This document shows, one piece after another, positions 54,047-63,827 of a stretch of 64,000 bases of DNA. A model generated the notes under the pieces. That model was given only the letters and a program-made list of their open reading frames with translations. It did no database searches and was not told the DNA's origin. Within the stretch, counting starts at the first letter, position 1. The number at the start of each line of letters is the position of its first letter. The position numbers and the translations under genes were made by a program. This stretch comes from Paenibacillus alginolyticus DSM 5050 = NBRC 15375. Lineage in GTDB: Bacteria; Bacillota; Bacilli; Paenibacillales; NBRC-103111. The stretch covers positions 124,001-188,000 of the forward strand of contig NZ_AUGY01000004.1 of the NCBI RefSeq assembly GCF_000422905.1. The letters run 5' to 3'.

Positions 54047-54063
54047 AACGGGAGGCATATCGA

Positions 54064-55521
54064 ATGAAACCGAATATATTGTTCATTACAGTGGATCAAA
54101 TGCGGGGAGACTGCTTAAGCGCACTCGGTCATCCGATCGTACAGACGCCGAATCTAGACAAATTGTCGGAAGACGGTGTGTTGTTTCGGAACGCATATTC
54201 CGCAACGCCGACCTGCATTCCGGCGCGGGCGGCACTCTTAACGGGCATGAGCCAACGCTCACATGGACGAGTAGGATACGAGGAGCATGTCCCATGGACG
54301 TACGAGCACACCTTGCCGGGTGAATTGGCGAATGCTGGCTATCACACGCAATGTGTTGGCAAGATGCACGTATACCCGACCCGCAACTTATGCGGCTTCC
54401 ACAACGTGGTGCTGCACGATGGCTACATGCACTACAACCGAGACAACAGTCGAACGACACATGCGGAACATTTCAACGAATGCGATGATTATTTGAATTG
54501 GATACGGAATACGGAGGCGGGTACCTATGATCTGATGGACAACGGTCTCGATTGTAATGCATCGACGGTTGCGCTGCCATGGCATCTCCCAGAGCGGCTG
54601 CATCCGACGAATTGGGCGGTCACCCAATCGATCGATTTCCTACGAAGACGCGACCCTAGTAAGCCGTTTTTCCTGTGGACGTCTTTCGTGCGTCCGCATC
54701 CGCCTTTCGATCCGCCTCAGGCCTACTTCGACATGTACCTCAATGAGGACATGCCGGAGCCGCCGGTAGGCGACTGGGTAGATTTGCAGAGCGCCGAGAA
54801 TGGATCGGGCCATCCGACTACCGGCATAAGCAAGCTGACGAAGAAACGTCTAGATCGGGCCAAGGCGGCTTACTATGCTCTTATTACGCATCTGGACTTT
54901 CAGATCGGACGTCTGCTGAATGCACTCAGTGAATACGGCGTGCTGCGCAATACGGTCGTGGTGTTCACCTCCGATCATGGAGAAATGCTGGGCGACCACC
55001 ATTTCTTCCGCAAAGCGCTCGCCTACGAAGGGAGTGCGAAAGTGCCTTTAATTGTCGCTGATTATACAGGCCGACTAGGGTTGAACCGCGGTGCTGATGA
55101 GGAGCGGATAACCGAGCTGCGCGACATCATGCCTACGCTGCTGGATGCAGCCGGTGTGGCTGTGCCAGACTCGGTCGAAGGCGAGAGCTTGTTACCGCTA
55201 TGCCGTGAAGGTGCGGGTGTCGCATGGCGCGAGTACGTGCACGGGGAGCATGTCTATGGGGCCTTGTCCCACCACTACGTGACGAATGGTCGAGAGAAAT
55301 ACATTTGGTATTCGCAGTCTGGCGAAGAGCAGCTGTTCGACCTTACTTGCGACCCGGAGGAGCTGTCTAATAAGGCGGGAGATCCAGCCTGGCAGCTGAG
55401 TTTACAAGGCTGGAGAGAGCGGCTGGTTCGGGAACTGTCGGGACGTGAAGAAGGTTATGTAAGCGATGGGGCGCTCGTTACGGGTCGGAAACCGAGGACG
55501 GTGCTCAGTCATCTAAAATAA
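54064..55521 (+). CDS. Sulfatase (arylsulfatase family, type I)
   Basis: 485 residues. NILFITVDQMRGD binds the metal ion; the sulfatase signature CIPARAALLTG contains Cys51, to be converted to formylglycine by an anaerobic-type or FGE-type maturase not in this window. VVFTSDHGEMLGDHHFF supplies further metal ligands. No signal peptide is visible, so it probably desulfates imported oligosaccharides in the cytoplasm. Start ATG follows GGGAGGC. It lies after a decayed sugar transporter remnant. Confidence 0.9.
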   Translation: MKPNILFITVDQMRGDCLSALGHPIVQTPNLDKLSEDGVLFRNAYSATPTCIPARAALLTGMSQRSHGRVGYEEHVPWTYEHTLPGELANAGYHTQCVGKMHVYPTRNLCGFHNVVLHDGYMHYNRDNSRTTHAEHFNECDDYLNWIRNTEAGTYDLMDNGLDCNASTVALPWHLPERLHPTNWAVTQSIDFLRRRDPSKPFFLWTSFVRPHPPFDPPQAYFDMYLNEDMPEPPVGDWVDLQSAENGSGHPTTGISKLTKKRLDRAKAAYYALITHLDFQIGRLLNALSEYGVLRNTVVVFTSDHGEMLGDHHFFRKALAYEGSAKVPLIVADYTGRLGLNRGADEERITELRDIMPTLLDAAGVAVPDSVEGESLLPLCREGAGVAWREYVHGEHVYGALSHHYVTNGREKYIWYSQSGEEQLFDLTCDPEELSNKAGDPAWQLSLQGWRERLVRELSGREEGYVSDGALVTGRKPRTVLSHLK

Positions 55522-55557
55522 GATAGGAGCGCCTCATTAGGATGGGTTGTCGATAGC

Positions 55558-55590
55558 AAAAAAGGGCTGCCGCGTTGGTAGCCCTTTACT
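55558..55590. terminator. Terminator, possibly bidirectional, between convergent genes
   Basis: AAAGGGCTGCC and GGTAGCCCTTT (one wobble) with A and T runs on the two flanks; it serves the sulfatase gene and perhaps the convergent acyltransferase gene. Confidence 0.75.
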
Positions 55591-55678
55591 AGCAAACAGG
55601 CAGTAGAGTGTGGAGAAAAAATGGGAACTAATTGGTGGAATGTGTGGAACATTGATGATTTGATAAGGTCATTTGACC

Positions 55679-57346
55679 CTAGCTTTGGATGGAGGATAGC
55701 GATAAAGGCGCTTCTATCCGGTGTACGCCCTTAGGACGATATCCTACATGTTGGCTGATGCCACAAACATCTGCTAGTAAAAAGATGATGCTAAGCCACA
55801 TTTCTGTTCCTTGAAGTCCTGTTGATTCTTGTTGAACCAGCTGAAAGCTAAAACCACGCTCGTCAACCCAGAAATCCAGTACCTTCTCCAGATGACGCTT
55901 TGCCCATTCTTTAATTTCCTCTTTGCGATAATCGGTTTGTTTGAGGCATAGCCATAGTGGGTGAACAACGTCGAGTACATTACAAGCGTTCAGATGGTCA
56001 AAACGGAAAAACTGTTGATCTCGACTATGTGCTAGAACGGTGTCTATGGTCTTATCCGGGTAGGGCAATGGGATATCGAACTGGGCGTAGGTGGCACGAG
56101 TTAAACGATAGAAGCCATTAACGGGTTGAAGCCAGGTCTCTGCATCTGTCGGTAATCCCCATAAACCGGAAGTTCGACTAACATGCGTTTGCAGCCATCC
56201 GAACAGATCATCAGGCCGTTTTTTTGATTCGAAATGTTTCAGATTAAGGTATAAACCAGTTGCATAAGAATCGATCCAATCGCCGCAACTCCATGCATTA
56301 TTGTCCCATGGTAGAGATTCCAGCTTTGTATATAACTGCTCCGTACTCATGTTTTCAACGACATGAATGGGATGAAGTAGACTTGCACCAAGGACCTCTA
56401 ACGCATATCCCACAGCTAGCAAATGATAGCGAGAGAGGTGGTCAGAGAGTAAATGCGGTTCATACAGAGTAGCATCTGGGGGTGACCATGGGTCAGGTAG
56501 TAGTCCAGTACTTGAATCCTGAAAACTTTGCAATTTTACGATCAGTTCCTCTTTCGTCCAACCGGGTGGTAATACGTTAAACAAAGCTGCGATTTCAACT
56601 GCATCACAATAGGCTCTTGCAGTTCTTTTAAATCCTGGACGGTCCTGAAAAAATGTTTCATTGGGTGTAGAAACTAAGTAATGGCGAAGCAAGGGATCAA
56701 GTTGTTCTTTCACTTTGTTGCCGAAGTTCTGCAATTTTTTCTCTATCGGTTGCTTGTCCGAATTCAATGGTGCTTCGTTGTTAAGCCTGCTGCGAATGAC
56801 CTTAGCTGGATTTCCCCCGACGATACTATAATCGGGAACATCTTTTGTCACGATAGCACCGGCGGCAATGATTGAATGCGATCCAATTCGTACCCCGTCG
56901 AGAATGACCACATTAGCTCCTATCCAAACATCGTCACCAATGTGAATACCTTTCGAAGTACAAGGTTGCTTGAAAATAGGTTGGTGAGTGGTTTCGTAAC
57001 CATGATTAAATCCATAAATGCTTGCATGCGATGCAATTCTTACACCGTCACCCATTGAGACTTTTCCTGTTACAACCGCATAAGAGTTAATGCTACAATC
57101 TGCCCCCATACTAAGTGAAGTATTACGAACTATGGCTCCGCCAGCTATGTAACTACGGTCACCCATTTGGAATGCATCCGGAAAAAAGATGGCCTGTGGA
57201 GAAACGAAGCAATTTTTACCGAAGCTGCAGGAGTAAGTCTCTGCTAAACGTTGCTGTATTTGTTCTTGTTCATGAATTTCTATTTCGGCTTTGGTTATCC
57301 AAGGCATATAATCTATCTCACGATGTTTAGCTTGATTCCGATCCAT
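55679..57346 (-). CDS. Hexapeptide-repeat acyltransferase fused to an unassigned alpha-helical domain
   Basis: 555 residues. Residues about 20-205 form a left-handed beta-helix O-acetyltransferase (hexapeptide repeats; [11 protein letters not shown] with the catalytic His; [31 protein letters not shown], the usual C-terminal signature). The remaining 340 residues are unrelated to that family: Trp-rich, helical, with [39 protein letters not shown] and [12 protein letters not shown], suggesting an alpha/alpha-toroid. The start follows AGGAGTGG. It is divergent from an AraC gene. Function of the fusion is unknown; the second part could bind or process the acceptor glycan. Confidence 0.7.
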   Translation of the reverse strand: MDRNQAKHREIDYMPWITKAEIEIHEQEQIQQRLAETYSCSFGKNCFVSPQAIFFPDAFQMGDRSYIAGGAIVRNTSLSMGADCSINSYAVVTGKVSMGDGVRIASHASIYGFNHGYETTHQPIFKQPCTSKGIHIGDDVWIGANVVILDGVRIGSHSIIAAGAIVTKDVPDYSIVGGNPAKVIRSRLNNEAPLNSDKQPIEKKLQNFGNKVKEQLDPLLRHYLVSTPNETFFQDRPGFKRTARAYCDAVEIAALFNVLPPGWTKEELIVKLQSFQDSSTGLLPDPWSPPDATLYEPHLLSDHLSRYHLLAVGYALEVLGASLLHPIHVVENMSTEQLYTKLESLPWDNNAWSCGDWIDSYATGLYLNLKHFESKKRPDDLFGWLQTHVSRTSGLWGLPTDAETWLQPVNGFYRLTRATYAQFDIPLPYPDKTIDTVLAHSRDQQFFRFDHLNACNVLDVVHPLWLCLKQTDYRKEEIKEWAKRHLEKVLDFWVDERGFSFQLVQQESTGLQGTEMWLSIIFLLADVCGISQHVGYRPKGVHRIEAPLSLSSIQS

Positions 57347-57507
57347 GTAAGTCCACTCCTATCCTTGCTTTCATTGTCAATCTCACCTTTAGCTTATCAC
57401 CTAATCAGAACCATAGACATGGAATTAAGTATATAAAAACTTGTCAAAAACGCCTTTATAGCCTAAGCTCAATCTATCATTAATTTGATAGACAATAAGG
57501 AGCCTGC

Positions 57508-58338
57508 ATGGAAGAAAAATTAAATAATATGGCAATCCGTATTCATTGGATCAACGATAAGCAGACTCCTCCTGAATGGAGAGATATACGGAAAAACGTT
57601 GGAGTTCATAGCTTTTATTGGATTCGTGAAGGAAAAGGGACATTCCGAACAGAAGAGAAAATTTCGATTGAATCCGGCATGCTGTTATATTTAAAACCAG
57701 GTTTAGAGATGACCATGGAAGGTGATCGAGACAATCCGCTGCGAATTACAATGGTACTGCTGTCACTTATATCCGTTACGATGATTTCTCAAGGAGTGTA
57801 TGAGGCAACTGATCTTCCAGAATTAGAACTGCCATTCATGTTGAAGTGTGAGGACAGTATGGCAAAAAAATATGACAACCTATTCAAAGAGCTATCGGAG
57901 GGATGGGTTCCTGGACAGCTTGAGAGTGAGCTTTTGACCAAATCACTGCTATATAATCTTTTGTATGAATTGCATAAGCAAAATAGCCCCGAACTTATAC
58001 GTACAACTTCGGCCTTAAGTATGTATATCAAAGTGAAGGATGAGTTGGATCGGAATTATAGAGAGGGTATTCGGTTACATGAACTAGCTGATCGATACCA
58101 AATATCAATTTCATATCTTCGCAGTCTTTTCCAAAAGCATACAGGAAAGAGCCCTAAAAGCTATTTGAAAGATGTACGGAATGAACATGCCAAGAAGCAA
58201 TTACTATATACAGAGTTGTCGGTGAAAGAGATTGCTGAAAACTGCGGATATGCGGATGAGTTTCATTTTAGCAAAAGCTTTAAGCAATCTAATGGCATGC
58301 CACCCAAGCAATTTAGAAATAAAAGAGGATTGGATTGA
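57508..58338 (+). CDS. AraC family transcriptional regulator
   Basis: 276 residues. N-terminal cupin-like sensor (HSFYWIREGKGTFRTEEKI; MLLYLKPGLEMTM) and C-terminal AraC domain with two helix-turn-helix motifs (LADRYQISISYLRSLFQKH and VKEIAENCGYADEFHFSKSF). AAGGAG precedes the ATG. The 160-base gap to the divergent acyltransferase gene probably holds both promoters, so it may regulate that gene. Confidence 0.9.
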   Translation: MEEKLNNMAIRIHWINDKQTPPEWRDIRKNVGVHSFYWIREGKGTFRTEEKISIESGMLLYLKPGLEMTMEGDRDNPLRITMVLLSLISVTMISQGVYEATDLPELELPFMLKCEDSMAKKYDNLFKELSEGWVPGQLESELLTKSLLYNLLYELHKQNSPELIRTTSALSMYIKVKDELDRNYREGIRLHELADRYQISISYLRSLFQKHTGKSPKSYLKDVRNEHAKKQLLYTELSVKEIAENCGYADEFHFSKSFKQSNGMPPKQFRNKRGLD

Positions 58339-58452
58339 ATTCATGGGATGGAGCAATTGTTGGAAACGGAAATAGCTTTTTTTAAATGGAAGCAGTATGT
58401 AAAACTTTTCAACAGATAGAATTTCCTGAATATGGTATTATGGTTCCGATGA

Positions 58453-58771
58453 TTTTACGTTGTTTCGTGCTCACATCGTCAAAAAATTCGATAATACAGG
58501 GGAAGATTTGGAGGATTTAATCTCGATCGGGACGATTGACATCTGCGCTCGCTGAAGAAAACGCGTAAGGATGTGTCTCTGCATGATCCCATCGGAACGG
58601 ACAAAGAGGGGAACGAAATAACGCTCATCGACATTCTCGGTACGGAAGCGGATGACGTAGTGGATAAAGTGCAGCTCAAGATAGAGAAGAGCAAAATATA
58701 TCGGAACTTGGAGATTTTGGACGATCGCGAGAAAGAAGTCGTCGTCAGCCGGTTTGGGCTGGGGCGTGACA
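58453..58771 (+). pseudogene. sigK: sigK fragment 3, with internal deletion
   Basis: It begins at the same breakpoint as copies 1 and 2 (TTTTACGTTGTTTCGT) and keeps the more original AHIVKKF-coding bases. It lacks the stretch between SIGTI and HLRSLKK, then reads [40 protein letters not shown] and [10 protein letters not shown] before passing in frame into a glycosidase fragment. Confidence 0.85.
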
Positions 58772-59094
58772 ATCCGAACATGTGGACGATGGATAAACTG
58801 GGTACGCGGATTTCGCCGTTATCGGTAATAAAGAACGGAAACCGGAATATGCACGCTGTGAATACAGGACTTTATTATGAAGGCACGGATGGGAGCCTCA
58901 TAATCGAGACGATGGATGCTCCCATCGTATGTCCGGGTGAAAGGAGATTGCTGCAATTCAACAATACGTTCGCTCCTCTGGAAGGTGGATTTCATTTTAA
59001 TTTGCATAATAACGTATGGGGAACCAATTTTCGCATGTGGTTCGAGGAAGATATGAAATACCGCTTCCGATTACTTTTCAAGTCTAACAGATAA
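58765..59094 (+). pseudogene. Glycosidase C-terminal fragment (DUF5054-like), fused in frame to sigK fragment 3
   Basis: After GLG the frame reads [40 protein letters not shown] and [19 protein letters not shown], the end of DUF5054 proteins related to alpha-mannosidase-like glycosidases. With the sigK part it makes a 173-codon chimeric ORF from 58573. No promoter or ribosome site supports expression. Confidence 0.5.
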
Positions 59095-59227
59095 TAGAGT
59101 TGCTAAAGTGAGATTCCAATTATGCTAACAATCGCGGGTTATACGGGGCAACGGAGGACTATCCATCAGATGGAATGAATGACAGGCTGAGTAGCCCCCT
59201 ATCGCGTAAAAAAGTGCCTATTTTATT

Positions 59228-59262
59228 GACTCTACATAAAAAGTAGAGCTTTTTTTATTTTT
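59228..59262 (+). terminator. Rho-independent terminator
   Basis: CTCTAC/GTAGAG stem with a 7-nt loop and a long T-rich tail (CTTTTTTTATTTTTT). The remaining part of 59095-59428 shows no gene; TATAAT at 59375-59380 may be the -10 of the next gene. Confidence 0.8.
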
Positions 59263-59428
59263 TACAGTAGCTATCGAAGCTAACTTGACTTAATAATAAA
59301 GTGGGAACGTATGTAAACACTAAAAATGTTTCAAATGTATAAATATTTTATCAATGAGACATTTTTTTATAGTGTATAATGAATTGCTCCTTGTTGATAT
59401 AGAGCTTCCTAGAAGAGGGTGGACCTAG

Positions 59429-61731
59429 ATGAATATTATTCGTTTGTACAAATCAAGAAAATATTTGCTTAAGCTGCTGCTTTCTATCACGGTTCTTATG
59501 GTTGTGTTTTTATCCGTCAGCACGACGCTTCTGTATTACAATTCCGATAAAACGATGCTTCAAATGCAGCAGCAAGCGGATTTAAAGGTGCTGTCGCAAA
59601 TCAAATACAATATCGACTATATGCACGAAACGGTAAAAAATATTGCGGTCTCCACGTATTTCGACCCTGATGTCGTCTATTTATCGAATATCGATGTGAT
59701 GGACAAGGGCGAGCTTGCGCAAAAATTAAACAGGCTGGAGAAAACGGTAACAAACTCATCCTTTTTGCAAAATATTACGATCTACAACGCCAAAACAGGC
59801 TGCTACTATTCAACCTTGAGCAGTTTGAATTGCCAGGATGACGGTATGAACGGTGTCATAGACCAGTATATCCATTCACAGGAACATATACCCATTCTCA
59901 CCTTTGTTCCTCTGTCTTATGATAAAACGACATTTCCAGCACTATCTATGTTTATTTATGACAGCATGTCCGGGAGTAAACTGATCGTCACGATCAAGCC
60001 GTCCTGGCTGTTTGATAACTTAACGAATATGAATAAGACGTCAGATGAATTGCACGGCTCTATTTTTGTTACAGATCAATCAGGCATCCCGCTCATGGCA
60101 CAGCAACAGGGCAATGTTATTGATACTGATGCGATAGCATCCATTATCCGTCAGAAAGTGAGCTCCGGCGTATCACAGGACTATCTCGTGTATGGATCAG
60201 GCGGGAATAAGTCGATTCTGAGCTTTATGTCATCCAGCAAAAGCGACTGGGTCATTGCAAGCGTTCAGCCCTATGAGGTTGTGTGGGGCAAGCTAAGCAA
60301 CGGGCGATTTCCTTAGTGATCATCATTGGATTTTTAATCCTTTCCATTGCGGGCTCGCTGCTGATTGCCTATCGCCTGTATCGTCCGATTGAACATTTGT
60401 TAAATCAAGTGACGGGAATCCGCCGTAAAGGGTCGGACGACAGGTCCGATTTGGATGAATTGAAATTCATTTCCACCGCTTACCAAGATGCTATGCATCA
60501 ATTAGTCAAGCATGAATCGGAAGAGCATACGAACAGGAGTGCACATAAGACTTTCGCTTTGAGGAGACTTATTTCCGATGCGAGCCTGCCTACCCCAGAA
60601 GAAATGGAACAAGTCGATTGGGATATTGATTTTAACCAAGGTGTACGTGTATGTGTGCTGTTGATCGATGATTTTGTTGAATTTGAATCGAAAACGAGCG
60701 ATGCCGAGAAGAGACTGTATAAGTTTGCGATCGCCAATATCACCAAGGAGCTTGTGTCTAAAAGCGTTAGCTGTGAAGTTGTCTCTATGCGCAATGATCA
60801 CTTTGTCTTACTCGTTGGTGAGTCGCTAGAGCCTCATGGCGATCATGTAAACTCATTGACGCATGCTTTCCAAGAGCTACAGCAAACCCTTCTTCAGTAC
60901 TACCGTTTCTCGATGACCGTTTCGATTGGAGAAAAGGTTGACCGATACCAACAAGTTTCGCAGCAATACGGCCTTGCTATGGAAAATGCGTCCTATCGGA
61001 TTATTTTTGGTAAAGGGAGCATCATCACACTGGATCTCGTGAGGAATAATAATGAAAATATTACGTTCCAGTTTCCGGCTGATGCGGAGAAGAAAATAAC
61101 GGAAGCCATTAAGTCCGGGCAAGAGAAGGATTTTCAGGATCACTTGGTTCAATTGTTTGAGCAAATGAAAGTGATGCATTACAACAATATCACGTATTCC
61201 ATTCTTCATTTGCTTGCGCTCGTGGAAAATATCGTGCGTGAAATGAACAGCCGAACCGTTAGACAAGTCAGCTTGGACTTTAAGCGGCAGGTTCAGCACG
61301 TGATGAAGCAAGAAACGTTAGCACCTATTTATCACTTATTCTTGGAGATTTTCCAAGACATTCAGAAGCAACGCACGCAGGATGTCAAAGAACAGTCCAA
61401 TCAGATCTTAACGGATACCATTAAAGAAATGATTGAAGAGCAGTATAAGGATTTGAATCTGAGCCTGCAAAGCATAGCGGCTGCAATGAAGCTTTCTTCA
61501 GCCCATGTGAGCAAGCAATTTAGACTGCACGAATCGATGTCCATCAGTGAGTATATTAATGATGTTCGCTTGCGGAAGGCACTGCTGTTGCTTGAAACAA
61601 AAGATTACAGCATCAACCGCATCATGGAAATGGTCGGTTATAACAATGAAAGCTACTTTTTTAAGCTATTCAAAAAGAAATTCGGGATCACGCCGAAAGA
61701 ATATCGCTTTAAAACAGTCGTTCAAGAGTAA
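59429..61731 (+). pseudogene. Membrane-anchored AraC family regulator, frameshifted
   Basis: The first frame (59429-60316) has a membrane segment (LLLSITVLMVVFLSVSTTLL) and an extracellular sensor of about 250 residues. The second (from about 60297) has a second membrane segment (ISLVIIIGFLILSIAGSLLI), a HAMP-like region, a GGDEF-like central part and a C-terminal AraC domain (LQSIAAAMKLSSAHVSKQF and INRIMEMVGYNNESYFFKLF). Restoring one A near 60297 joins them into about 767 residues, the length of one-component regulators typically found before LplB/YtcP operons. It probably controlled the transporter that follows. Confidence 0.85.
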
Positions 61732-61772
61732 GCTTTCCCGGGTACGAAAGTGCCGGAAAGCTTTTCTTTTTT
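61731..61772 (+). terminator. Rho-independent terminator after the AraC regulator
   Basis: AGCTTTCCCGG and CCGGAAAGCT form the stem (one bulged base), followed by TTTCTTTTTTC. Confidence 0.8.
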
Positions 61773-61916
61773 CAGGTTAAGTTGAAAATACAGTGTTTTC
61801 GGGATTGTACGGGAGAAAAGTGGAGTGTTTTTCGTTTATTACAGTAGTTATTTGTACAGTTTCCCCCAATAATAAGGACATACAACGATGGTTAAAGACC
61901 GCAGGGAGGGAAGCAA

Positions 61917-62831
61917 ATGCTGCAACGGGAGTGGAAGCACTTCAAACGTAATCAGGAATTGTTCGTCATGTCATTGCCAGCAATCCTGTATAAATTGATT
62001 TTCAATTATTTGCCCATGTTAGGTCTCGTTATTGCATTTAAACAATATCGATATGATTTGGGGATTTGGGGGAGCGAATGGATCGGGTTTAAAAATTTTG
62101 AATTCTTTTTTAAATCCGATAACGCTTTTACAGTAACACGCAACACGATTCTTTATAACATGAGTTTTATCTTACTAACATTAGTGTTTGCGCTAACATT
62201 TGCTATTTTGTTGAATGAAATTCCCCGAAAATGGATTAAGCTGCATCAGACGACCTTGTTTCTTCCTTATTTCTTATCTTGGGTCGTTGTCGGATATATC
62301 GTCTTCGGGTTTCTGGATCACAAAAACGGATTTATGAACGTCATGCTGCAATCACTTGGTGATCAACCAATTAAATGGTATGAACAAGCAAAGTACTGGC
62401 CGTTTATTATCATTCTGACACAAATATGGAAAGGTGTAGGCTTTTCAACACTGATCTACTATGCTGGTATTCTTTCCATCGACTCAAGTTATTATGAGGC
62501 TGCCAAAATAGACGGCGCTTCCAAATGGCAAATGATTCGCAAGATTACTATACCGCTCTTGACACCGCTTATCGTGATTTTGCTAATCGTAGCTATCGGC
62601 AATATATTCCGTGCTGACTTCGGATTGTTCTACTTTATTCCGAACGACACAAGCTTCTTATATAATGCAACTGATGTTATCGATACGTTTGTATACCGAT
62701 CGCTGCGAGTAGTCGGAGATGTCGGAATGTCTACCGCAATCGGGCTCTACCAGTCTGTTGTTGGTTTCATTCTGGTGCTGTTGTCCAACTGGATTATCAA
62801 AAAAATTAACTCAGACAATGCGCTTTGGTAA
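61917..62831 (+). CDS. Sugar ABC transporter permease, LplB family
   Basis: 304 residues, six membrane segments, EAA loop (YYEAAKIDGASKWQMIRKIT). The opening LFVMSLPAILYKLIFNYLPM is the family's first segment. GGGAGGG precedes the ATG. It is the first gene of the third LplB/YtcP operon in this window, 185 bases after the broken AraC regulator. Confidence 0.9.
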   Translation: MLQREWKHFKRNQELFVMSLPAILYKLIFNYLPMLGLVIAFKQYRYDLGIWGSEWIGFKNFEFFFKSDNAFTVTRNTILYNMSFILLTLVFALTFAILLNEIPRKWIKLHQTTLFLPYFLSWVVVGYIVFGFLDHKNGFMNVMLQSLGDQPIKWYEQAKYWPFIIILTQIWKGVGFSTLIYYAGILSIDSSYYEAAKIDGASKWQMIRKITIPLLTPLIVILLIVAIGNIFRADFGLFYFIPNDTSFLYNATDVIDTFVYRSLRVVGDVGMSTAIGLYQSVVGFILVLLSNWIIKKINSDNALW

Positions 62832-62845
62832 GGAGGTAAGCATGC

Positions 62846-63736
62846 ATGCAAACGGAAAGCAATAAAGTGAACTGGGCAGGCAATTTCATTAATGTGTTAT
62901 TCTGCATATTGTCTTTGGCGCTTATAGTGCCCCTTGTTCTGGTCATATCCATTTCGTTTACGGATGAAAAATCGCTGCTAACACACGGCTATCATTTATT
63001 TCCGAAGATTTTCAGCACGAAAGCTTATGAAATTATCCTTCATGCTCCTGATGCACTGATTCGTGCATATGGGGTTACCGTTTTCGTAACAATCGCAGGG
63101 ACAATTGTTGGTTTGCTCTTCACAACTTTGACAGCTTATACGATGTCGCGACGCGATTATCGCTACCGCAAAATCATGACGCTTTATGTTTTCTTTACAA
63201 CGTTATTCAGTGGCGGACTAGTTCCGTTCTACATTCTGATATCGCAGTATTTGCACTTGAAGGATACCATTTGGGCGCTGATCGTTCCGTACTTGCTGAG
63301 CCCGTTCTTTGTTCTCGTCATGAAAGGTTTCTTGGATAAGCTTCCACTTGAAATATTCGAGTCTGCGAAAATCGACGGTGCAAATGAGTGGCGCATTATT
63401 TTCACAATGGTGCTTCCATTATCCATACCCGCACTAGTCACGATTGGCCTGTTCATTTCATTCCAATATTGGAACGATTGGTGGCTAGGCTTATTGTTTA
63501 TCGATAATCAAAAGCTGATACCGCTTCAATTGCTGCTTTACCGCGTGATGAGCACCATTGAATTTCTATCGAATAACATCTCGACAGTTAATGTCGACTT
63601 TAATATCGCTGACTTCCCTGCTTTATCGGCAAGAATGGCCATGGCTGTTCTGGCAGCAGGTCCGATGATGTTTATTTTCCCGATGTTCCAAAGGTTTTTC
63701 ATAAGCGGGCTCACAGTGGGCTCCATCAAAGGATAG
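62846..63736 (+). CDS. Sugar ABC transporter permease, YtcP/LplC (CUT1) family
   Basis: 296 residues, six membrane segments, EAA loop (IFESAKIDGANEWRIIFTMV), and the terminal signature FQRFFISGLTVGSIKG. AAGGAGG lies upstream, 14 bases after the first permease gene. It is the channel partner of that permease. Confidence 0.9.
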   Translation: MQTESNKVNWAGNFINVLFCILSLALIVPLVLVISISFTDEKSLLTHGYHLFPKIFSTKAYEIILHAPDALIRAYGVTVFVTIAGTIVGLLFTTLTAYTMSRRDYRYRKIMTLYVFFTTLFSGGLVPFYILISQYLHLKDTIWALIVPYLLSPFFVLVMKGFLDKLPLEIFESAKIDGANEWRIIFTMVLPLSIPALVTIGLFISFQYWNDWWLGLLFIDNQKLIPLQLLLYRVMSTIEFLSNNISTVNVDFNIADFPALSARMAMAVLAAGPMMFIFPMFQRFFISGLTVGSIKG

Positions 63737-63744
63737 TCATTCGT

Positions 63745-63784
63745 TATCAAACTGCAGCGCCTCAAAAAGCTGCTGCAGTTGATA
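63745..63784 (+). promoter_or_regulatory. Stem-loop between permease and binding-protein genes
   Basis: TATCAAACTGCAGC and GCTGCTGCAGTTGATA pair almost fully but lack a T tract. Such intra-operon hairpins often protect the downstream mRNA so that the receptor is made in excess of the permeases; a partial terminator is the alternative. Confidence 0.5.
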
Positions 63785-63827
63785 TATAAGCAGCATACAA
63801 AATCAAATTATCGCAGGGGGTAATTGT

